Source of the DNA: Syntrophomonas palmitatica JCM 14374
GTDB taxonomy: Bacteria > Bacillota > Syntrophomonadia > Syntrophomonadales > Syntrophomonadaceae
DNA: 64,000 nt
NCBI RefSeq assembly: GCF_001311885.1
Contig: NZ_BBCE01000007.1
Coordinates: 58,974-122,973, forward strand
Direction: 5' to 3'
Shown here: piece by piece, positions 40,065 through 49,307 of the stretch
How the letters are laid out: every line of letters begins with the position of its first letter
How positions within the stretch are numbered: position 1 is the stretch's first letter
The notes under the pieces: generated by a model
Database searches by the model: none
The model's input: the letters and a program-made list of their open reading frames with translations, nothing else
Told to the model about the DNA's origin: nothing
Made by a program: the position numbers and the translations under genes

Positions 40065-41366
40065 TTAAATATTTCTCTTATCAATCACTCTTTTAGCCTT
40101 GCCTTCACTTCTTTCGATGGATTTGGGTTCAACCAGTCTGACCCTGGTCGCAACTCCTAAAGCACTTTCCAGTTCCTTATTTATTAATGCTCCTAATTCT
40201 TCTAGCTTCTTAACTTCATCACTGAAAATCTGTTCTGATACTTCCACTTGAACTTCCAGCTGATCCAGGTTGCCTTTGCGGTCAACCACCAATAAATAAT
40301 GCGGTTCAACTCCCGGAATATTCAATAAGACGCTTTCAACCATAGACGGAAATACGTTTACACCGCGGATAATTACCATATCATCCGAACGTCCCAAAAC
40401 TTTTTGCATACGCACATGAGTTCTGCCGCAATCACAGGCAATACGATTAAGGCTTGTCAAATCACGTGTACGATAGCGCAATAACGGCAGTGCTTCCTTA
40501 GTAACACTGGTTATAACCAGTTCACCGTGCTGCCCGTCTTCCAGCACTTCTTCAGTGATGGGATCGATTATTTCTGCTATAAAATGATCCTCTGCAATAT
40601 GCAGCCCTTTCTTGAAGGGACATTCAATGGCCACACCAGGGCCAATTATCTCGCTAAGTCCATAAATATCAAATGCGTCAATTTCTAATTTGTTTTCTAT
40701 TTCCCGGCGCATATTTTCAGACCAGGGTTCAGCTCCAAATACCCCTGATTTTAATTTTAAATCAGATGGCTTTATCCCCATCTCATCCATAACTTCGTAC
40801 ATAAACAGAGCATAGGAAGGAGTACAGGTTAATACCGTACTGCCAAAATCCTGCATCAACATTATCTGTCTCTTGGTATTACCACCAGAGGTAGGTATTA
40901 CTGAAGCTCCTATCTTTTCAGCTCCATAATGAATACCCAGGCCTCCCGTAAAAAGACCATAACCGTAAGAATTCTGTATTACCGAATGCTTGCTGGCTCC
41001 TGCACTCACCAGTGCCCGTGCCATAAGTTCCGCCCAGGTATCTATGTCTTTTTTTGAATAACCTACCACAGTAGGTTTACCGGTAGTTCCCGATGAGGAG
41101 TGAATGCGGACTACTTCACTCATAGGCAAAGCAAATAAACCAAAAGGGTAATTGTTGCGCAAATCTTGTTTGGTGGTAAATGGTAGTTTTTTGATATCCT
41201 CCAGTGAATTGATATCATCGGGCTTGATACCGATATCATCCATTTTTTCTTTATAAGCAGGCACAAAAGCATAAACCCGGTAAACTGTCTCTTTAAGTCT
41301 CCTTAACTGCAGTTTTTCCAGTTCTTCTCTGGGCATACACTCTTTTTCCTGATCCCAATAGTTCAC
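40065..41366 (-). CDS. paaK: Phenylacetate-CoA ligase (PaaK family)
   Basis: AMP-forming acyl-CoA synthetase, 433 residues. The adenylate-forming P-loop-like motif is [18 protein letters not shown], and [18 protein letters not shown] and [12 protein letters not shown] follow, all characteristic of PaaK. It activates phenylacetate or related aryl acids such as indoleacetate from amino-acid breakdown. The pairing with an ACT protein is typical of anaerobes. The precise acid is not predictable. Confidence 0.9.
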   Translation of the reverse strand: MNYWDQEKECMPREELEKLQLRRLKETVYRVYAFVPAYKEKMDDIGIKPDDINSLEDIKKLPFTTKQDLRNNYPFGLFALPMSEVVRIHSSSGTTGKPTVVGYSKKDIDTWAELMARALVSAGASKHSVIQNSYGYGLFTGGLGIHYGAEKIGASVIPTSGGNTKRQIMLMQDFGSTVLTCTPSYALFMYEVMDEMGIKPSDLKLKSGVFGAEPWSENMRREIENKLEIDAFDIYGLSEIIGPGVAIECPFKKGLHIAEDHFIAEIIDPITEEVLEDGQHGELVITSVTKEALPLLRYRTRDLTSLNRIACDCGRTHVRMQKVLGRSDDMVIIRGVNVFPSMVESVLLNIPGVEPHYLLVVDRKGNLDQLEVQVEVSEQIFSDEVKKLEELGALINKELESALGVATRVRLVEPKSIERSEGKAKRVIDKRNI

Positions 41367-41380
41367 TTATTCTACCTCCT

Positions 41381-42067
41381 CTAATATTTTTCCTGCAAAA
41401 CATGCAAAAAATTGCAATGATTATGATTATTTAAAGGGCACGCTTTGCACTGCGGTACGTTTTTTTTACAGAAGTTATTGCCTAACGCTACCAACAACGC
41501 ATGGTATTCATTATAGATCTGTATGTCGTTTATAACATTTTTTTCGAGCAAGTCCTGCATCTGATTATAATTCACATCCTCCGGCACCATTCCTAATCTA
41601 AAGAATATACGGCGGGTATAGGCATCTACTACAAATTTTTCTTTAGACGCTGCATACAGCAGTATCGAATCAGCTGTTTCCGGTCCGATTCCCCATAATG
41701 ACAGCAGTTTCTCTCTCAATGGCTCTAATGGTTCATCAAGCAACGCATTTAAATCCCCATTATAAAATTCAAATAAATAAGCAATAAACACCTTGATCTT
41801 TTTAGCTTTTTGGCGGTTATAAAGGGCCGGTTTTATCAATTCGGCTAATAATGCTTCGTCTGCCGACCGCAAGGCCTCCAAATCCATTAAGCCTGCCTCT
41901 TTGAGGTTTTTTATTGCCTTCTCGACATTCTTCCATGCCACAGCCTGAGTCAATATAGCGCCGATAACTATTTCCAGCTGGCTTTCACCAGGCCACCATC
42001 CACGCGGTCCAAAATATTTTAACAATACTTCATAGATTTGCATAATCCGGTCGCTTAAAGCAGACAA
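41381..42067 (-). CDS. Endonuclease III-related DNA glycosylase (HhH-GPD, 4Fe-4S)
   Basis: 228 residues. The helix-hairpin-helix reads LSLWGIGPETADSILLYA and is followed by FVVDAYTRRIFFRLG, where the aspartate is the catalytic residue of HhH-GPD glycosylases. The C-terminal cysteines CKKNVPQCKACPLNNHNHC match a 4Fe-4S cluster loop. The lysine of bifunctional Nth is not present at LWGIGPETA, so this is probably the Nth-related monofunctional type (like archaeal MIG or the 'endonuclease III-related protein'). The TTG start at 42067 has AAGGGTG upstream. Confidence 0.85.
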   Translation of the reverse strand: MSALSDRIMQIYEVLLKYFGPRGWWPGESQLEIVIGAILTQAVAWKNVEKAIKNLKEAGLMDLEALRSADEALLAELIKPALYNRQKAKKIKVFIAYLFEFYNGDLNALLDEPLEPLREKLLSLWGIGPETADSILLYAASKEKFVVDAYTRRIFFRLGMVPEDVNYNQMQDLLEKNVINDIQIYNEYHALLVALGNNFCKKNVPQCKACPLNNHNHCNFLHVLQEKY

Positions 42068-42164
42068 AAGTTATCACCCTTTTTAATGAATTTATCAAGA
42101 CAGCAGATCGGACAGGGAATATCTATAGCAGGATTATCGGAAAGATAAAGAAATGAAGTGAGTA

Positions 42165-42330
42165 TAAAAAACAAAACCCCACCGAGCCGTGACGCCGCAG
42201 TTTAAACCTGCATAGCAGGTGGGTACCCTCCTGCCTGATTTATGTGTCCCATTACGATGTGGGCTTACATGCTTCAAGGCAGAGATAAGTTCCCTTTTTT
42301 CGGGTGTTGGCAAAAACTAGGCAGCTAATC
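42165..42330 (-). ncRNA. ssrS: Probable 6S RNA (ssrS / bsrA-like)
   Basis: 6S RNA mimics an open promoter and binds sigma-A RNA polymerase. On the minus strand the region folds into a long interrupted hairpin: CTGCC...GGCAG, ATGT...ACAT and CCCA...TGGG enclose one another. A second hairpin ACCTGC-TAT-GCAGGT follows, then the stretch TTTAAACTGCGGCGTCACGGC, which resembles the conserved 3' segment of 6S RNAs (E. coli has TTAAAACTGCGACGACAC). CCCACC pairs with GGTGGG and a T-rich tract (TTTTGTTTTTT) ends it. Position supports the call: it lies just downstream of aspS, as 6S-1 does in Bacillus. The 5' end is approximate. Confidence 0.72.
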
Positions 42331-42538
42331 ACGCACACAGCAGGGGTCTTATTAACTAAATATCCTCGTAAAAATCATAGCATAAAACTACTAATTCTTC
42401 AAGAAATGACATATGGCATTATCTGCCGGGTAGATTCCAAACCCGGATTCATCGGACTAAAAAGTATTTTTAAGATGAGCGCAAACTATCGCAGATAATT
42501 TTAATCAGTGAAAACCGGCCTGATTCGAAATCTTCTCC

Positions 42539-44299
42539 TTATTTCTCGCGAATTTTTATAGCCAGTTCCCGCAACTGTTTGCCGCTTACAGACGATGGCG
42601 CGGCAGTCATAGGACATGAGGCGCTTTGAGTTTTCGGGAAAGCGATTACATCACGGATGCTGTGTCGTCCAGCCAGTATCATAACCAGACGGTCTATCCC
42701 AAAAGCTATGCCTCCATGAGGAGGAGTTCCATATTCAAAGGCATCCAGCATATATCCAAATTTATCTTTGGCCTCTTCCAGGCTCATGCCCAACAGGCTG
42801 AACATCTTTTGCTGTACATCCTTACGATGAATTCTAATGCTGCCCCCGCCGATTTCAGTGCCATTGAGAACCAGGTCGTAAGCTCTGGCTTTGCTGGCTC
42901 CGGGATTTTCATCCAGCAAAGGCACGTCCGCAGGGCGCGGTGATGTAAACATATGATGCACGGCCGACCATCTTTTTTCTTCATCGTCCCATTCTAACAA
43001 GGGAAAATCAACCACCCAGGTGAAGTCGAGACGGGTTTCATCTATCAAGTTAAGTTTACGGGCCAATTCAAGCCGCAGATTACCAAGTACCCTGGCAACA
43101 ATGTCTGCCCGGTCAGCGCCAAACAATATCAGGTCTCCTGGTTGGGCTTCTACAGCTTGAAGCACTCTTTCAATCTGTTCGGGTTTAAAGAACTTAGTAA
43201 TAGGTGACTTTAGTTCATTTTCGGTTACAACTATCCAGGCCATACCTTTAGCCCCGTTTTCAACCGCCATTTGACCCAATTCATCAATTTCCCGGCGGGC
43301 AAATGAAGCACAGCCGCGAGCGTTAATGGCCCGGACCACCCCGCCGGCTTCTATAGCGCCGGAAAATACTTTAAATTCTACCCCGCGCATCAACTCGGTC
43401 AGTTCTATAATAGGAAGATCAAAGCGCAAATCGGGTTTGTCACTGCCATATCTGGCCATGGCTTCATCATAAGTCAGCCGCGGAAAGGGGGTTACTATTT
43501 CCCGTCCGGCTGCTTCACGCAATACCAGGGCGATCATTTCTTCCACCAGCTGCATTATATCTTCTTCATCAACAAAGGACATTTCCATATCCAATTGTGT
43601 AAACTCCGGCTGCCTGTCAGCCCGAAGATCCTCATCCCGGAAACAACGCGCAATCTGAAAGTATTTTTCCATACCGGCCACCATAAGCAGCTGCTTAAAA
43701 GTTTGGGGTGATTGCGGCAAGGCAAAGAACTCTCCGGGATGGACCCGGCTGGGTACCAGATAGTCTCTGGCCCCTTCCGGTGTGCTTTTGGCAAGAATTG
43801 GGGTCTCTATCTCGATAAAGCCCTTCTTATCCAGGTAGTCGCGCATGCTCTTAATTACCCGGTGTCTGAACATTAAATTTTCTCGCATTTCTGGACGCCG
43901 CAAATCTAAATAACGATACTTGAGCCTCAGGATTTCATCCACGTCTATATGGTCTTCAATATAGAAGGGCGGGGTTTTGGCACTGTTCAATACTTCCATC
44001 TTTTCCGCATAGACTTCTATCTTGCCGGTCTTAAGATTAGGATTTTCAGTTTCCGCAGGTCTATGACGAACTTCGCCCTTAACAGCTACCACGTACTCAC
44101 TGCGCACCTGTTCAGCCAAGCGGAAAGCTTCCTGGTTTACTTCGGGGCTGAATACTACCTGAATAATACCGGAGCGATCACGCAGGTCAATAAAAATCAA
44201 ACCTCCGTGATCACGCCGGGTGTTCACCCAGCCATTTAGTATTACGATTTCTCCTGCGTTTGCTGCATCCAGGTCTGTGGCCATGCTGGTCCTTTTCAT
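42539..44299 (-). CDS. aspS: Aspartyl-tRNA synthetase
   Basis: Intact, 586 residues, bacterial type. An N-terminal OB-fold anticodon-binding domain (ILNGWVNTRRDHGGLIFIDLRDRSGIIQVV) precedes the class II core (motif 2 FQIARCFRDEDLRADRQPEFTQLDMEMSFV, motif 3 GIAFGIDRLVMILAG) with an inserted GAD domain. Whether it also charges tRNA-Asn cannot be decided here. It follows hisS by 12 bases in the usual hisS-aspS pair. Confidence 0.97.
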   Translation of the reverse strand: MKRTSMATDLDAANAGEIVILNGWVNTRRDHGGLIFIDLRDRSGIIQVVFSPEVNQEAFRLAEQVRSEYVVAVKGEVRHRPAETENPNLKTGKIEVYAEKMEVLNSAKTPPFYIEDHIDVDEILRLKYRYLDLRRPEMRENLMFRHRVIKSMRDYLDKKGFIEIETPILAKSTPEGARDYLVPSRVHPGEFFALPQSPQTFKQLLMVAGMEKYFQIARCFRDEDLRADRQPEFTQLDMEMSFVDEEDIMQLVEEMIALVLREAAGREIVTPFPRLTYDEAMARYGSDKPDLRFDLPIIELTELMRGVEFKVFSGAIEAGGVVRAINARGCASFARREIDELGQMAVENGAKGMAWIVVTENELKSPITKFFKPEQIERVLQAVEAQPGDLILFGADRADIVARVLGNLRLELARKLNLIDETRLDFTWVVDFPLLEWDDEEKRWSAVHHMFTSPRPADVPLLDENPGASKARAYDLVLNGTEIGGGSIRIHRKDVQQKMFSLLGMSLEEAKDKFGYMLDAFEYGTPPHGGIAFGIDRLVMILAGRHSIRDVIAFPKTQSASCPMTAAPSSVSGKQLRELAIKIREK

Positions 44300-44311
44300 C
44301 CAGTCTTCCTC

Positions 44312-45583
44312 CTAATCCTGCTTGACTAAAATGCTTCTAATATACCGCAATAGATCTTCTGCGGTTACAGTTTCCTGTTTTTTGCTGTTCATGTCCCGCA
44401 CTGTAAACACCTTGTGCCTAACCTCTTCCTCGCCGATTAATATGACTAACCGGGCGCCGAGGCGGTCAGCGTATTTCATCTGCGCCTTGGGACTGCGGCA
44501 TAAATAATCCTTATCACTGCGAATTCCAGCTGCTCTAAGTTCCTGCAAGGTTTTCAAGGCTGTATCTTCAAAATTATGATCCATGACTGCTATAAAAACA
44601 TCAAGATAATTATCCTGCAAATTATCATAATCGAGCTCCTGTAAAGCCAACAAAAGCCGTTCAATGCCCATAGCAAATCCTATTCCTGGTACCTGCGGCC
44701 CACCGCAATCCTCGACCAGACCATCATAACGTCCGCCTCCCCCTACGGCGCTCTGAGCGCCAATACCAGGTATATGAACCTCGAACGCGGTCCGGGTATA
44801 GTAATCCAGCCCTCGCACCAGGCGGTCATCATGAATAAAGCGTACCCCGTTGTCGGTTAAGGAATTTTTTACCTGGGAATAGTGCTCCCGGCAATCCTCG
44901 CAAAGATAATCAAAAAACCTGGGATAACCCTGAATGGCTTCCTGACATTTTTCATTTTTGCAGTCCAGGACTCTGAGCGGATTTTGCTCATAGCGCTGTT
45001 TGCAGTCTCTGCAGAGCCGTTCTTGAACGGGAGTAATATGTTTGACAAGTTTTTCCCGGTAACGGGAACGACATACAGTACATCCGACTGAATTAAGGTG
45101 CAGTTCATAATCGCTAAGATTGAGTCGCTGTAATATATCCAGGAGCAAAAGGATTATCTCCGCATCAACCCGGGGGTCATTACTGCCAAAGACTTCAGCC
45201 CCAAATTGGTGAAACTGGCGGTATCTTCCGGCCTGTGGCCTGTCATAGCGAAACATGGGGCCCATATAATACCATTTTACCGGTAGAATTCCACTGTAAA
45301 CACTATGTTCTATCAAGGCGCGCGCGCATGAAGCCGTGTTTTCCGGGCGTAGTGTCAGGCTGCGATCGGAACGGTCTTTGAAGGTATACATTTCTTTGCC
45401 GACAACATCAGTAGTGCTTCCTACCCCTCGTTCAAACAGTTCAGTGTGTTCAAAAATGGGGGTTCTGATTTCATGGAAGCCATACAGGGCTGCGGTTTCA
45501 CGCAGTATTTGTTCTACATACTGCCATTTGCCGGATACTGGGGGAAGAATATCATATGTACCCCGGGGCGCCTTATTTTCCAT
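44312..45583 (-). CDS. hisS: Histidyl-tRNA synthetase
   Basis: Intact, 423 residues. It opens with the HisRS N-terminus APRGTYDILPP; motif 2 is MFRYDRPQAGRYRQFHQFG, and the histidine-specific motif reads VRGLDYYTRTAFEV. A C-terminal anticodon domain (LVILIGEEEVRHKVFTVRDM) ends the protein. It lies between hemZ and aspS in the same direction, so it probably belongs to the operon headed by the T-box leader. Confidence 0.97.
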   Translation of the reverse strand: MENKAPRGTYDILPPVSGKWQYVEQILRETAALYGFHEIRTPIFEHTELFERGVGSTTDVVGKEMYTFKDRSDRSLTLRPENTASCARALIEHSVYSGILPVKWYYMGPMFRYDRPQAGRYRQFHQFGAEVFGSNDPRVDAEIILLLLDILQRLNLSDYELHLNSVGCTVCRSRYREKLVKHITPVQERLCRDCKQRYEQNPLRVLDCKNEKCQEAIQGYPRFFDYLCEDCREHYSQVKNSLTDNGVRFIHDDRLVRGLDYYTRTAFEVHIPGIGAQSAVGGGGRYDGLVEDCGGPQVPGIGFAMGIERLLLALQELDYDNLQDNYLDVFIAVMDHNFEDTALKTLQELRAAGIRSDKDYLCRSPKAQMKYADRLGARLVILIGEEEVRHKVFTVRDMNSKKQETVTAEDLLRYIRSILVKQD

Positions 45584-45615
45584 TTCAACCTCCCGATTGC
45601 TATTCCCTGATAATT

Positions 45616-47103
45616 CTAATTTAAGGCCCTGAGCTTGTCAACTTTGCGTTTAATCAGGGTTTCTATCGAATTACAATAGCTGATAGGATCACGGGGGTTA
45701 TAGAATGAAGTCAGGTTCCAATCCCCCGGATGTACGAATTTGCTGGCTCCCCCTCCGCCCAGGCCGATAATAGTTTGCCTTTCCTCAATCATCTGTACAT
45801 TATACAAACAATAATGGCCTGGCAAAGAATAACCGGTATTTTCCATACTGGCCTGCATATATTTTTGCCGGTACAAATAATAGGGGTCGTATCCGGCCGT
45901 CCGCAAAGCATCGGCAAACAACTCAACTCCCATTCTCACCTCCTTAACCCGTTCCTCCACCGTAAGATCTTTACGCATTTCTGCTAAAGCTGAACCGCGT
46001 TTCAATGCCAGGGTGTGAACAGTAACATTTTCTGGTTTTAAAGCGAGGATATTTTCTGCTGTGTACGCATTTTCCCGGATTCCCTCTCCGGGCAATCCTA
46101 CTATTAGATCCATATTAAGTTCGGGTATACCTGCTTCCCTGACCCATTCTACTGAACGTATCACTCCTTCCCGGTCATGTTTGCGACCGATTTTTTGCAG
46201 TGTAGCATCATTCATGGTTTGAGGATTGACGCAGACCCGGTTTACTCCTGATTCTTTGAGAAATTTAAGTTTGGGGAGTGTTAAGGTGTCGGGTCTGCCC
46301 GCCTCTACCGTGATTTCCCGTACAGCCTGCGAGATAAATCTTTTCGCCAACAGTTCAAAAAGCCTTTCTGTTGCAGCCTGGGAAAGCACGGTAGGGGTGC
46401 CTCCGCCGATATATATTGATTGAACCTGTAGTCCCAGTTCCTTTATACATTCACCCAATGCCAACATTTCTCGCTGCAAACAGCTGAGAAAGCTATCAAG
46501 TTCCCCCTCGTGGTTTTTCAGCACCGCCCCGGGGAAAGTGCAGTAAGTACAGCGACTGGGGCAAAAAGGAATTCCGATATATATGCTTATGGTTTTGGCC
46601 GCCTGCTCAGGCGACAACAAATAAGAACGGTTGTTGCCCGCCACTTCTGCCAGCAACCGGGCTTTGTCCTCATTTAAGCGGTATTCCTGCTGCAGGATAT
46701 TAAGCAGAACTTCTCTGGAATATCCTTGGTCCAACATGCGCTGCACCAGTTTAACCGGCCGCATCCCGGTTAAGATTCCATAAGCGTTGATATCTTTAGC
46801 AAGATGTTCTTCAAGCATCTCGTACGTAAAAATTCGGACTGCCTTTTTCGCTTCGTTTAATCCGTCCGGCATGGCTTCGTGCAGAAGCAGGGATTTGTTT
46901 TGGAAGGTATTTTTATCAGGTGATAACACCTGGCCCGTAATCCTGAGCGCTTTTTCCCGTATCTGCAACTCAATGTTAATAGTAATATCAGCTATCCCCT
47001 CGTTATCCCGGCTCAGCTCATGTCCTGGAAAGGCCATGCGGATTAGTTCGTGTACACTGTCATAGAGCCATTCCGGCTGCAGATAGACTTTTAACAATGT
47101 CAA
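45616..47103 (-). CDS. hemZ: HemZ, coproporphyrinogen dehydrogenase-like radical SAM protein
   Basis: 495 residues with the radical SAM cluster motif CPSRCTYC (CX3CX2C) near residue 180, IYIGGGTPTVLS and NMDLIVGLPGEG. The long N-terminal extension and the position next to hisS/aspS match HemZ of Bacillus and Clostridia rather than HemN. HemZ is annotated as an oxygen-independent coproporphyrinogen III oxidase, but in many anaerobes the true substrate is unproven. Its start overlaps the end of pheA by 44 bases. Confidence 0.87.
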   Translation of the reverse strand: MTLLKVYLQPEWLYDSVHELIRMAFPGHELSRDNEGIADITINIELQIREKALRITGQVLSPDKNTFQNKSLLLHEAMPDGLNEAKKAVRIFTYEMLEEHLAKDINAYGILTGMRPVKLVQRMLDQGYSREVLLNILQQEYRLNEDKARLLAEVAGNNRSYLLSPEQAAKTISIYIGIPFCPSRCTYCTFPGAVLKNHEGELDSFLSCLQREMLALGECIKELGLQVQSIYIGGGTPTVLSQAATERLFELLAKRFISQAVREITVEAGRPDTLTLPKLKFLKESGVNRVCVNPQTMNDATLQKIGRKHDREGVIRSVEWVREAGIPELNMDLIVGLPGEGIRENAYTAENILALKPENVTVHTLALKRGSALAEMRKDLTVEERVKEVRMGVELFADALRTAGYDPYYLYRQKYMQASMENTGYSLPGHYCLYNVQMIEERQTIIGLGGGGASKFVHPGDWNLTSFYNPRDPISYCNSIETLIKRKVDKLRALN

Positions 47104-47914
47104 TTTCCTCCGTTTGTTTAAAGTATGTGCCCAAATATTTCAGTTCTCGGCAGCAGTGTTTAAGTTCGACCAGCAATTCCTCCATTCCTTCACCCTCTGA
47201 CAGATCAACTTCCACATAGAACCAGAATTCAGCCTGTCGGTCACGGCTGGGACGAGACTCGATTTTGCTGAGATTCAGCTGGCGTTTTGCGAAGATCCCC
47301 AGGGTTTCATAAAGGGCTCCCGGCTTATCCTGCAGGGAAAATATCAAACTGCTTTTATTGCCTTTCATATCCGTGTTTACATGTCCAATATGAACAAAAC
47401 GAGTCAGGTTATGCGCTTCGGCAATGTCAGGGTAGATTACCTGCAAATCGTAAAGTTTAGCCGCCTGATAATTACCGATGGAGGCTGCCCTCCGGTTTTC
47501 GCTCTTAAGTATCTGGGCCGCCCGGGTGGTGCTGTCACAGATTTCCGTACGCACCCCGGCCAGTCTGTTTTTAACAAACCTTTCACACTGCAGTAACGCT
47601 ACAGGTTGAGATATCAACAACTCCAGTTCATCCAAAGCATAGTTTTTACAGGCCATAAGATGCTGTTTAATGGGAATTGAGATTTCACCCTTTATTTCTA
47701 CCCGACAGGTTTTTAAGCATTCCAGCGTATCCCATACGGAACCAGCCAGTGAATTCTCCAGGGGAACCAGGGCAGCATCAGCCTGGCGGTTTTCAATCAT
47801 AGCAAAAACCTCCGGTATGGTAGCGGCGACTTGTATTTGAATATCTTCACCCCAATATATATGGGCAGCTTCTTCGCTGAAGGTTCCGCGGGGGCCCAGA
47901 ACAGCATATTTCAC
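47060..47914 (-). CDS. pheA: Prephenate dehydratase
   Basis: Converts prephenate to phenylpyruvate, the committed step to phenylalanine. 284 residues: the dehydratase domain shows YAVLGPRGTFSEEAA and the catalytic NLTRF near residue 170. The C-terminal ACT domain has GALYETLGIF and ESRP, the phenylalanine feedback-binding motifs. It overlaps the aroF stop by one base. Together with the UUC specifier of the upstream T-box this defines a phenylalanine-regulated unit. Confidence 0.96.
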   Translation of the reverse strand: MKYAVLGPRGTFSEEAAHIYWGEDIQIQVAATIPEVFAMIENRQADAALVPLENSLAGSVWDTLECLKTCRVEIKGEISIPIKQHLMACKNYALDELELLISQPVALLQCERFVKNRLAGVRTEICDSTTRAAQILKSENRRAASIGNYQAAKLYDLQVIYPDIAEAHNLTRFVHIGHVNTDMKGNKSSLIFSLQDKPGALYETLGIFAKRQLNLSKIESRPSRDRQAEFWFYVEVDLSEGEGMEELLVELKHCCRELKYLGTYFKQTEEIDIVKSLSAAGMAL

Positions 47915-48756
47915 TATCTTAACCTCCTTCCCATAGCCCGCGCCAACGGTTCGATTTCACGCATCAACTGGCTGAACCCTTTGGGAGTCAAAGATTGATC
48001 TCCATCAGACAACGCTTTCTCCGGATGAGGATGTACTTCCACCATTATGCCGTCAGCGCCGGCGGCTACGGCAGCTCTGGCCATCGGGGCAACTAAACTG
48101 CGTACGCCTGTGGCGTGGCTGGGGTCAACCAGAACGGGTAAATGAGATAATTCTTTAACCATTCCTACCGCCGCCAAATCCAGGGTATTGCGGGTCCAGG
48201 GCTCGGCGCTTCTGATGCCGCGTTCACAAAGGATTAGCTGGTTATTGCCGCCTGCCAGTATATATTCGGCAGCCATGAGCCATTCTTCAATGGTAGCCGA
48301 CATGCCTCTTTTTAAAACAACAGGTTTATTTATTTTGCCCAGTTTTTTAAGCAGAGAAAAATTCTGCATATTACGTGCTCCCACCTGGAGTATATCCGCA
48401 TATTCGCTTACTGCCGGGATATCCTCGGCATCCATGATTTCTGTCACTACTGGCATGTTCATTTCTTCACCTACGCGGGCCAGAATTTTTAAGCCTTGTT
48501 CCCCTAATCCCTGGAAGCTATATGGGGATGTACGTGGTTTATACGCCCCGGCTCTCAACATATGTGCTCCGCTGCCCCGCACTTTAAAAGCGGTTTCTTT
48601 CATAATCTCCTCATTTTCTACCGCGCAGGGACCAGCCACAACTACAATTTGTTCGCCGCCGATAACGCAGCCTTTGATTTTGATCTGACTGTTTTCCTCC
48701 TGGTGCGCTCTGGACACCAGCATAGCCTGCCCTTCTTTTAACTGCAGCCTCGCCAT
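47914..48756 (-). CDS. aroF: 3-deoxy-7-phosphoheptulonate synthase (DAHP synthase)
   Basis: First step of the shikimate pathway, condensing phosphoenolpyruvate and erythrose 4-phosphate. 280 residues of the AroF/AroH-like type I-beta kind: [53 protein letters not shown] and [12 protein letters not shown] carry the conserved phosphate- and metal-binding residues. It is the first gene behind the phenylalanine T-box, about 100 bases after its last terminator. A short N-terminal segment of about 40 residues ([14 protein letters not shown]...) may be regulatory. Confidence 0.95.
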   Translation of the reverse strand: MARLQLKEGQAMLVSRAHQEENSQIKIKGCVIGGEQIVVVAGPCAVENEEIMKETAFKVRGSGAHMLRAGAYKPRTSPYSFQGLGEQGLKILARVGEEMNMPVVTEIMDAEDIPAVSEYADILQVGARNMQNFSLLKKLGKINKPVVLKRGMSATIEEWLMAAEYILAGGNNQLILCERGIRSAEPWTRNTLDLAAVGMVKELSHLPVLVDPSHATGVRSLVAPMARAAVAAGADGIMVEVHPHPEKALSDGDQSLTPKGFSQLMREIEPLARAMGRRLR

Positions 48757-48858
48757 TCAAATTCCTCCCTTAAATGAATTAGCCACTGATTTACATAGAT
48801 TTGGATTAAAGGTTTTTGGTTTATAACCCAGGGGCATAGAATATTAATTTGGGAAATA

Positions 48859-48894
48859 AAAAAGACCTCTTATCCCCATTAAGGGACGAGAGAT
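48859..48894 (-). terminator. Second (gene-proximal) T-box terminator
   Basis: On the minus strand GATCTCTCGTCCCTT pairs imperfectly with the GGGGATAAGAGGTC segment and is followed by TTTTTTATTTCCC. It competes with the second antiterminator core. Confidence 0.82.
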
Positions 48895-48965
48895 CTGTTT
48901 CCCGCGGTACCACCCTTTTTGCCATAAAGGCCGCTTATAAAGATACGGGATTATTAACCCTAAAA

Positions 48966-48996
48966 CAAAAAACTCCTCGTCCGCATGGGACGAGAA
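48966..48996 (-). terminator. First T-box terminator
   Basis: CTTCTCGTCCC-ATGC-GGACGAGGAG followed by TTTTTTGTTTT on the minus strand: a strong stem directly after the first antiterminator core. Confidence 0.85.
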
Positions 48997-49263
48997 GCAG
49001 TTGCTTCCCGCGGTACCACCCAATTTGCCAAAGGCCCGCTTTAAAAGATACAGGTTAATTCCGATATCCTCTCCCTTTTAACGGCAGGAGCTCCGCCACG
49101 ACCTACTTGCATGATCATCATGTTTCAGCCGGGTACTCAGAAGTGAACTTCAACCCGCTTCCTTATAGAGATGCTTACAGCCGGCGGCATCTCCTCTCTG
49201 TATAATTCCACAAGTCTACTTTACTTCTTCATCGCATTTAAAATATGTGATTTATATATTAGC

Positions 49264-49292
49264 ATAGGATCTACTGCTTTGTAAAGTGTCAA
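49264..49292 (-). promoter_or_regulatory. Candidate promoter of the aroF operon
   Basis: A perfect TTGACA on the minus strand (plus-strand 49287-49292) lies ~45 bases before T-box stem I. The -10 is weak (TCCTAT at 17-bp spacing, or TATGCT at 20). Confidence 0.45.
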
Positions 49293-49307
49293 TACAGCTA
49301 ATTCCCA

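Larger units (their letters stand above)
48859..49245 (-). promoter_or_regulatory. Phenylalanine T-box leader with duplicated antiterminator/terminator module
   Basis: T-box leaders sense uncharged tRNA and switch a terminator off. Stem I is present on the minus strand, with AGAGAG, the distal GGCTGTAAGC motif and the specifier loop GAAG-TTC-ACTTCTGAG. TTC (plus-strand bases 49145-49147) is a phenylalanine codon, fitting the aroF-pheA genes downstream. Two T-box cores GGGTGGTACCGCGGGAA follow, at about 49005-49020 and 48899-48914, each with its own terminator. The second lacks any stem I; about 50 bases before each core are alike (GTATCTTT-TAAAGCGG...CCTTT), showing tandem duplication of the 3' half. 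Both carry UGGU, matching a tRNA ending ACCA. Confidence 0.93.

Noticed and set aside
48188..48688. 166-codon plus-strand open frame opposite aroF
   Set aside because: It is a shadow of the DAHP synthase gene, whose motifs are unambiguous on the minus strand.
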